DNA of 57,500 bases from Neocallimastix lanati (nom. inval.) (Eukaryota; Neocallimastigomycota; Neocallimastigomycetes; Neocallimastigales; Neocallimastigaceae), in the NCBI GenBank assembly GCA_016946835.1, contig JACVTC010000036.1, positions 782,501-840,000 on the forward strand, written 5' to 3'. The translations under genes and the position numbers were made by a program. Each line of letters starts with the position of its first letter. Position 1 is the stretch's first letter. Below the pieces are notes generated by a model. It was given only the letters and a program-made list of their open reading frames with translations, was not told the origin of the DNA and did no database searches. This document shows, piece by piece, positions 52,324 through 57,500 of the stretch.

Positions 52324-53091
52324 ATGGCTAGTACTAAACATTTGGAATATATAGACTTTTCATTTGGAAATATTTCTATTAGAATTAAGCAGAATCAATC
52401 GTCTTTATTAACAGGTACAACTATTTGGGATGCTAGTCATGTTTTAGGAGACTATTTAAATAATATCTTTAGAAAAAAATCAACTTCTATTTCGAAGCCT
52501 CCTCTTCAAGGTAAATATTGCCTTGAGCTAGGTAGTGGTTGTGGCTTAACTGGTATATTAGTAACATTATTAGGAGCTAATACTATTCTTACTGATAGAA
52601 AAGATACTCTTTTTATTTTAGAAGATAATGTTGGTAGTAATGTTCCTAATTTTTCTAAAAGTCAAGAAGCTTTTAAAGTGAATGATAATGAAAATATGAA
52701 TACAAAAGAATTAGATAATGGTATGACAGCTGTTATTGGTCAGGCACTTGTGAAAGAGTTAGACTGGGAACAACCAGTATCAAAAGATATCTATGATCCA
52801 TCTACTCCAAATCATATCGAGTTTGATTATGTATTAGCGGCGGATTGTGTTTTTAATATTGAAATGTTAAATCCATTTATAAATACTTTAGTAAATGTTT
52901 GTGGACCACATACTCAAGCCTTTGTTGCCATGGAAAGAAGAGATGCAGATGTTATTAATGCTTTCTTATCAAGAGTTGAAGAAAGAGGTTTTACTTGGAA
53001 TCGTATACCAAAAAGTAAATTATTAAAGGTGGATGGAGTTGCTGGTGTTGTGGAAGTTTATAAATTAAGAGTTAAAAAAATTAAAAAATAA
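52324..53091 (+). CDS. METTL21/EFM6-family lysine methyltransferase (Methyltransf_16)
   Basis: A single-exon gene of 255 residues. The family signature TTIWDASHVLGDYL is at 32-45. The SAM-binding motif I LELGSGCGLTGI is at 67-78, the post-I acidic residue D91 in ILTDRKD follows, and the family motif FDYVLAADCVFN is at 168-179, where the acidic-xx-[FY] tetrad normally shapes the active site. This is the seven-beta-strand class that trimethylates lysines on eEF1A, Hsp70 or similar proteins (METTL21A-D, EEF1AKMT3, yeast EFM6). Which substrate applies is not shown. It lacks introns, unlike its neighbours. An insert of about 40 residues (110-150) separates the SAM half from the AADCVF half and is polar. 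The C-terminus is lysine-rich. It is divergent from the CX9C gene; the next gene starts about 1.1 kb downstream on the same strand. Confidence 0.85.
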   Translation: MASTKHLEYIDFSFGNISIRIKQNQSSLLTGTTIWDASHVLGDYLNNIFRKKSTSISKPPLQGKYCLELGSGCGLTGILVTLLGANTILTDRKDTLFILEDNVGSNVPNFSKSQEAFKVNDNENMNTKELDNGMTAVIGQALVKELDWEQPVSKDIYDPSTPNHIEFDYVLAADCVFNIEMLNPFINTLVNVCGPHTQAFVAMERRDADVINAFLSRVEERGFTWNRIPKSKLLKVDGVAGVVEVYKLRVKKIKK

Positions 53092-53204
53092 ATTATTTAA
53101 AATACCTACACATTATTATTTATTTAGAAAAACAAAAACAAAAACAAAAACAAATAAATCAGTGACTTTCGAAAGTAATACATAATATACCATTATATTA
53201 ATTA

Positions 53205-53257
<53 letters not shown>

Positions 53258-54203
53258 TTATAAAAAAGGAATTTTATTTCCTTTTTTTATTAATTATTTC
53301 TATCTCCATATTTTATTATTTATTTCAAAGTATTTATCGAAACATCTTTTTATAAATATTTGTAGATAATATTATCAAATTTAATAAAGTTTATATTATT
53401 AATAAAAAAACAAAAATTAGTAACATCATTTATTCTCATAATATATTAAGATACTTTTAAATTTTTATTAAATTTTTTTTGAAATACTCATGTTTAAATA
53501 AAAGTATAATTATTATTTTTGAATTTTGCCTCATTTTAGAAAATAAATTTTTACTAATTATATAAATTTCAACTTTATTTTTGTTGCATAAAATATATAA
53601 TTATATTTTATATTGTTATATAAGATAATATAATAAAATTATACATTAATAATTATATTTTATTTTTTAATTACTTTTTTTTTATTTTAGAAAAAAAAAT
53701 AATAATAATAACATTTTTTTTATTTTTTTTTATTTAATTATATATTTTTATTTATTTTTATTTATTTTTTATTTTTTATTTTTTTTTTTTTTTTTTTTTG
53801 CTTAGGAAAAAATGAATTTCAAGTTTACTTTCAAATATTATCAAATTTTTTTTTTTATAATTTTTACAAAAAATAAAATAAAAAAAATAATAGAAATATT
53901 TAACCAATAAAAATCATAATTTAAAATTAAAGAATTTTTCTTTTTTTTTTTAAAAAATTTTTTTTATGACTTAACACAAAAAAAAAAAAAAAAGTTAAAT
54001 AAAATGAAAAACATTTATTAATATTTTTTTTTTAAAAAGAAATCTAAATCTTTATTTTATGTTACTTTTTTACCTTCTTCTTTAAACCTCACTTATATAA
54101 TATATATATAAATATATAATGATAATAAGCAAAAGAAAAAAAAAAATTTATAGACGGACCATAATACATTTTTAACTTATTAATAAATTAATTAATTTAA
54201 ATA
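53092..54203. other. intergenic region with AAT repeat and A/T homopolymers
   Basis: An AAT repeat at about 53208-53258, TTTA/T runs at about 53740-53800 and several A runs. No coding exon was recognised. It presumably carries the terminator of the methyltransferase gene and the promoter of the next one. Confidence 0.55.
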
Positions 54204-55851
54204 ATGGAATTTTCATTAGAAAAGGGACAATTACTAAGCAATTTAAAATTTAATATAGAAAATATTATTAGAGAAAAATCTGGATTTATAAATAAATTAA
54301 ATATAGCTAATAATAATGAAGATCCTGTAGAATTTATTTCTGTCCTTGAGTCTTTCGAGAAAATTGATATAACGAGATGCTTTGAAATTAATGAAATTTT
54401 AAAAGATTTAATAATATCCTTTAATTAATAATAATAATAATAATAATATTTTAATAAAAGATTATTATTAAAATAATAATTATTATTTTTTCATTTCTGA
54501 CTTTTTTTATATTTTATTTTTTTAAATTTTAAAGTTATTAAATTTAACTTCTTATCATTTATATATATATATTTTATTTATATTAATATACGCAATATTT
54601 AATAATGAATTAAATATCGAAAAGAAAATAGAATTAATTAAAAGCTTTGTAAAAATTATACCAAATATAGAATTATCAAAAATAAATGTTATATCTTTTT
54701 TTATAAAATTACATTTAAAGGTATATATAAGTCCTCTACTTTATATTTTTATATAATATTTATATTTAAAAAAGTAATTAAATTTCTTTTTATATTTATT
54801 AATTTAATATATATACATATTAATTGTTAGAATGATATAAATGACTTAGGGAATTTAGAAAATGAAAAAGAAATAGCAAACAATGTTCATGTATTTATTA
54901 TCTTTAAAATTAAAATATGTATTAAATAATATTTATATTTGATATAAATAGATATTAATTATAAATTTATTAATTTATAAATTGTAATTCTTACATAGCT
55001 TTATACTTTCACAAATTATTTAATAAAAGAATTTATTTCGTATTATTATAATAGTATTAGAAATGATACTTTAAACTTTTTAAATGAAATTTTTGATAAT
55101 GACGAAAAGGGAAATAATAAATTTAATGAATTTAATTCAAAAATATTTTTCGAATGTACACAAACATTTTTATTTCTTCAGGTAAATATGAGGTTTTTAT
55201 ATTTAATTAATTATTAGTATTTAAAAGCTATTCATATTATTTAGTTAATTACGATAATTATTATTTAATAAATGTTAATTTATTCTATATATACTATCTA
55301 TATTAAATTATATTTTAATAATTATAATTTGATATTTACATTAAATATTTTTAGAATTTTAAAAAGAATAATTATAATTTATCTAACTCAACACATAATG
55401 ATATTAAAAAATGTTATACAATGACAATGGAAATTTTACTTATTTATATTGAAAATTTATCAGAAAAATATATATCAATATTTTTAGAATTTGACAATTC
55501 TTCCACATTATATAAATGTTATGGCAATGGTATATATAAAATGAATACATTTATTTTGCTTTTTTTTTTTATGTTTATTTTTATTTGATATATAAATTTT
55601 ATGATATTAAATAAAAATAAATAGATAAATAAATAAATAAATAAATAGAATAACTAATAGTAAAATCAATTTTTTTAATTATTAATATATTAATTTATCT
55701 TTAAATCAAGTTTGTAATCTTTTGATAACTTTATGTACAATATCTCCAAATGATTTTAAATTATTGAATTTTAGTTGGAAATTCTTAATTAGAGTTTCTT
55801 GCTCAGACAAATTAGTAGATAATATATCAAAATATTTTAAGGTAAGAAAAG

Positions 55852-55914
<63 letters not shown>

Positions 55915-57500
55915 ATTACCTAAAATAAAATATACAAATTATTTAAAGAATATTAAAATTAAAATTAAAATTTTTTATATATGATCGATGAATTTAAATT
56001 CTTTGCTTAGTTGGATGAACCTATAAATGTTTGTTATGAAAATATTAAAACATTTTTTGATAAAGTAGTTGAATCAATATTAAATGATAATATTAAGAGG
56101 GATCAACTTAAACGAAATATTACTTTAATTAAGTAATTATATACTCTATATTTGTCTTTTAAGTTAATAATATATTTATAAAATGTTGAAATTAATTTTA
56201 TTATATTATATATTATATATAAATATATATGAATAAATGGATATATTTCATATATAAATATAGATTTTATTTAACCCATTTACATTCATTATGTATTAAA
56301 CATTCAAATTATATATCTATTTATTCTATCGATGAAACTTTTCCTATTTTTAAAATGTAAATTTTTCTTCAAACAAAACACTATAGTTTATAATATATCT
56401 TGTTAAAGTTTTATTAATTATTATTATTATTATTATTACATATTAATTTTAATTTTATTTATTTATTATTTTTTTTTTTAATTTTAGTTTTTTCAATCTT
56501 TGTTTATATATAAAATAGTAAGTATTTATATATAACTTTAGTTAAAATTTTATAAATTTATTTTCAAATAACTAATTTTTATTTTTATTTTTATTTTTCT
56601 ATATATATATATATATATATATAATTAATGTTAATATTATTAAAGTCACTTATCTTTGTTAATTTTTAAAATTGAAACTTTTAATGAAGAACAAAATGAA
56701 GCTCTTGCTAAATTAAATGAAGTTTTGATACCAATAGATATAATATTTTCATATTTTTATTCAGCGAAAAATTTAAATGATTCCCAAAAATTAAATTATA
56801 TTTTATATTTCATTCGCTTTTCATATGTTGATGTTAATATTGATAAATCTTATGCAAAAATTATTACTAATGATGGATTTTATTATTCAAAACTTTTACA
56901 ACTGGATAATATATTTCGCCATTTTTGGCAATTATCAGAAACTGTTCAACAAAATTTATTAAACTCATCCTCAAAAATTGATGCTAATGAAGTTGATGCT
57001 ATTACTGGGAATGAGAAAAAAAGTTCCAACATTTTATATTGTTATTTCTCCTATATTGATAAGTGTCCATCCAATATACTAAGACATAAATTACCATCAG
57101 ATGATGAAAGTAATGAATTATTAACTTTAGATCGAACAATTATCGTTACATTATCTTTACTTCCACATTATATTAATTTTTCATTATTTAATTTATGGGA
57201 AAAGGTATATTATTAATAATAACATCTTATATATAATTAATAGTATTATTATGTATAATTATTACTGTTATAAAATATATTAGTATTATTATTAAATAAT
57301 TATTAAATAATTACTAATAAATTTATTTTTTCTACTAATAATTAAATATATATTTTTTTATTTTTATATTATTGTCTTTTTATTTTTTTAATTTAATAGA
57401 GTTATTTTTCATTGTTACTTTTTTATGAAAATCAAATTATTCAAACTATTTTATATGAATCTTGGTGTAATATATTTAAATATATAAATAATGCAATTCA
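54204..57500 (+). CDS. large multi-exon helical-repeat protein, possible FIRRM/FLIP homologue (3' partial)
   Basis: Eleven exons are inferred: 54204-54413, 54592-54720, 54831-54890, 54999-55181, 55355-55529, 55711-55841, 56011-56132, 56264-56356, 56488-56517, 56646-57204 and 57400 to beyond 57500. They give about 597 residues in one open frame. All introns are GT-AG except the first, which fits a U12-type AT-AC intron. The protein is predicted almost all helical, with no enzyme motif, signal peptide or membrane span. The segment NFSWKFLIRVS, followed by a helix like INVCYENIKTFF and later LITLCTISP-type helices, resembles the FIRRM (C1orf112/FLIP, DUF4487) plan, in which a WKF helix motif occupies a similar place. 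FIRRM partners the AAA ATPase FIGNL1 to remove RAD51 from DNA. This assignment is tentative; another HEAT-like scaffold protein is possible. A T56 tract lies in the intron after 55841. Confidence 0.6.
54414..54591 (+). other. candidate U12-type AT-AC intron
   Basis: After ILKDLI the coding frame meets ATATCCTTT, a perfect minor-spliceosome 5' splice site, and no GT donor exists in the following 120 bases before a stop. An AC 3' end at 54590-54591 restores the frame to AIFNNELN. The AG alternative at 54533-54534 also keeps the frame but would add a stretch of 19 residues of intron-like TA-rich DNA. No strong TTCCTTAAC branch site is visible near the AC. Confidence 0.6.
55855..55910 (+). repeat. 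T56 homopolymer inside an intron
   Basis: Fifty-six consecutive T in the intron 55842-56010. The open frame that runs into it (55722-55928) is exon 6 plus intron read-through. Confidence 0.9.

Noticed and set aside
54204-54428. 74-codon stand-alone gene
   Set aside because: It is exon 1 of the large gene plus the first bases of its AT-AC intron; the following exons continue the same frame.
56656-57216. Separate gene starting near 56656
   Set aside because: It is exon 10 of the large gene; a phase-2 acceptor at 56645 joins it in frame to the preceding exon and a GT donor ends it at 57204.

Overview
This looks like nuclear DNA from a eukaryote with extreme AT bias: intron-containing genes sit as islands in AT-saturated spacers full of A/T homopolymers. 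The best guess is a fungus of the Neocallimastigomycota type (anaerobic gut fungi), from the base bias, the short spliceosomal introns, the FLYWCH/MULE transposase remnants and the LINE debris. This is an inference; a dictyostelid-like amoeba or another AT-rich early-diverging fungus is not excluded.

Layout. 1-3.5 kb: less AT-rich islands, one with a tRNA-like T arm, and a decayed minus-strand LINE with reverse transcriptase motifs. 3.55-5.13 kb: a three-exon IAH1-type SGNH/GDSL esterase gene. 5.6-33.7 kb: a repeat-dominated block with no intact gene. It holds three direct arrays (5.64-10.25, 17.16-22.11 and 26.69-29.26 kb) of a unit of about 680 bp that is almost entirely a chain of inverted repeats (hairpins), each array followed by related flanking DNA, LINE 3' ends and MULE fragments. 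One MULE-like DNA transposon (13145-16378) is delimited by terminal inverted repeats and a 9-bp target duplication, and a matching empty site is present in the second copy at 24886-24894. 35.1-36.65 kb: a six-exon F-box/PP2-like gene on the minus strand. 36.65-51.0 kb: a gene desert with simple repeats and one MULE remnant. 51.0-57.5 kb: a gene cluster with a CHCHD5/Mix14-type quadruple CX9C protein (minus), a METTL21/EFM6-type methyltransferase (plus, divergent from it), and the first eleven exons of a large helical protein that may be a FIRRM/FLIP relative and runs off the window.

The genes are housekeeping types with no obvious shared pathway: ester hydrolysis, ubiquitin-ligase substrate recognition, mitochondrial or hydrogenosomal intermembrane-space protein, protein lysine methylation, and possibly recombination control. 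The two most unusual features are the multi-hairpin satellite arrays, which have no recognised counterpart, and the first intron of the last gene, whose 5' splice site is a perfect U12-type AT-AC signal.

Exon coordinates were worked out by hand from reading frames and GT/AG sites. All family calls are by recognised motifs, not by database search.
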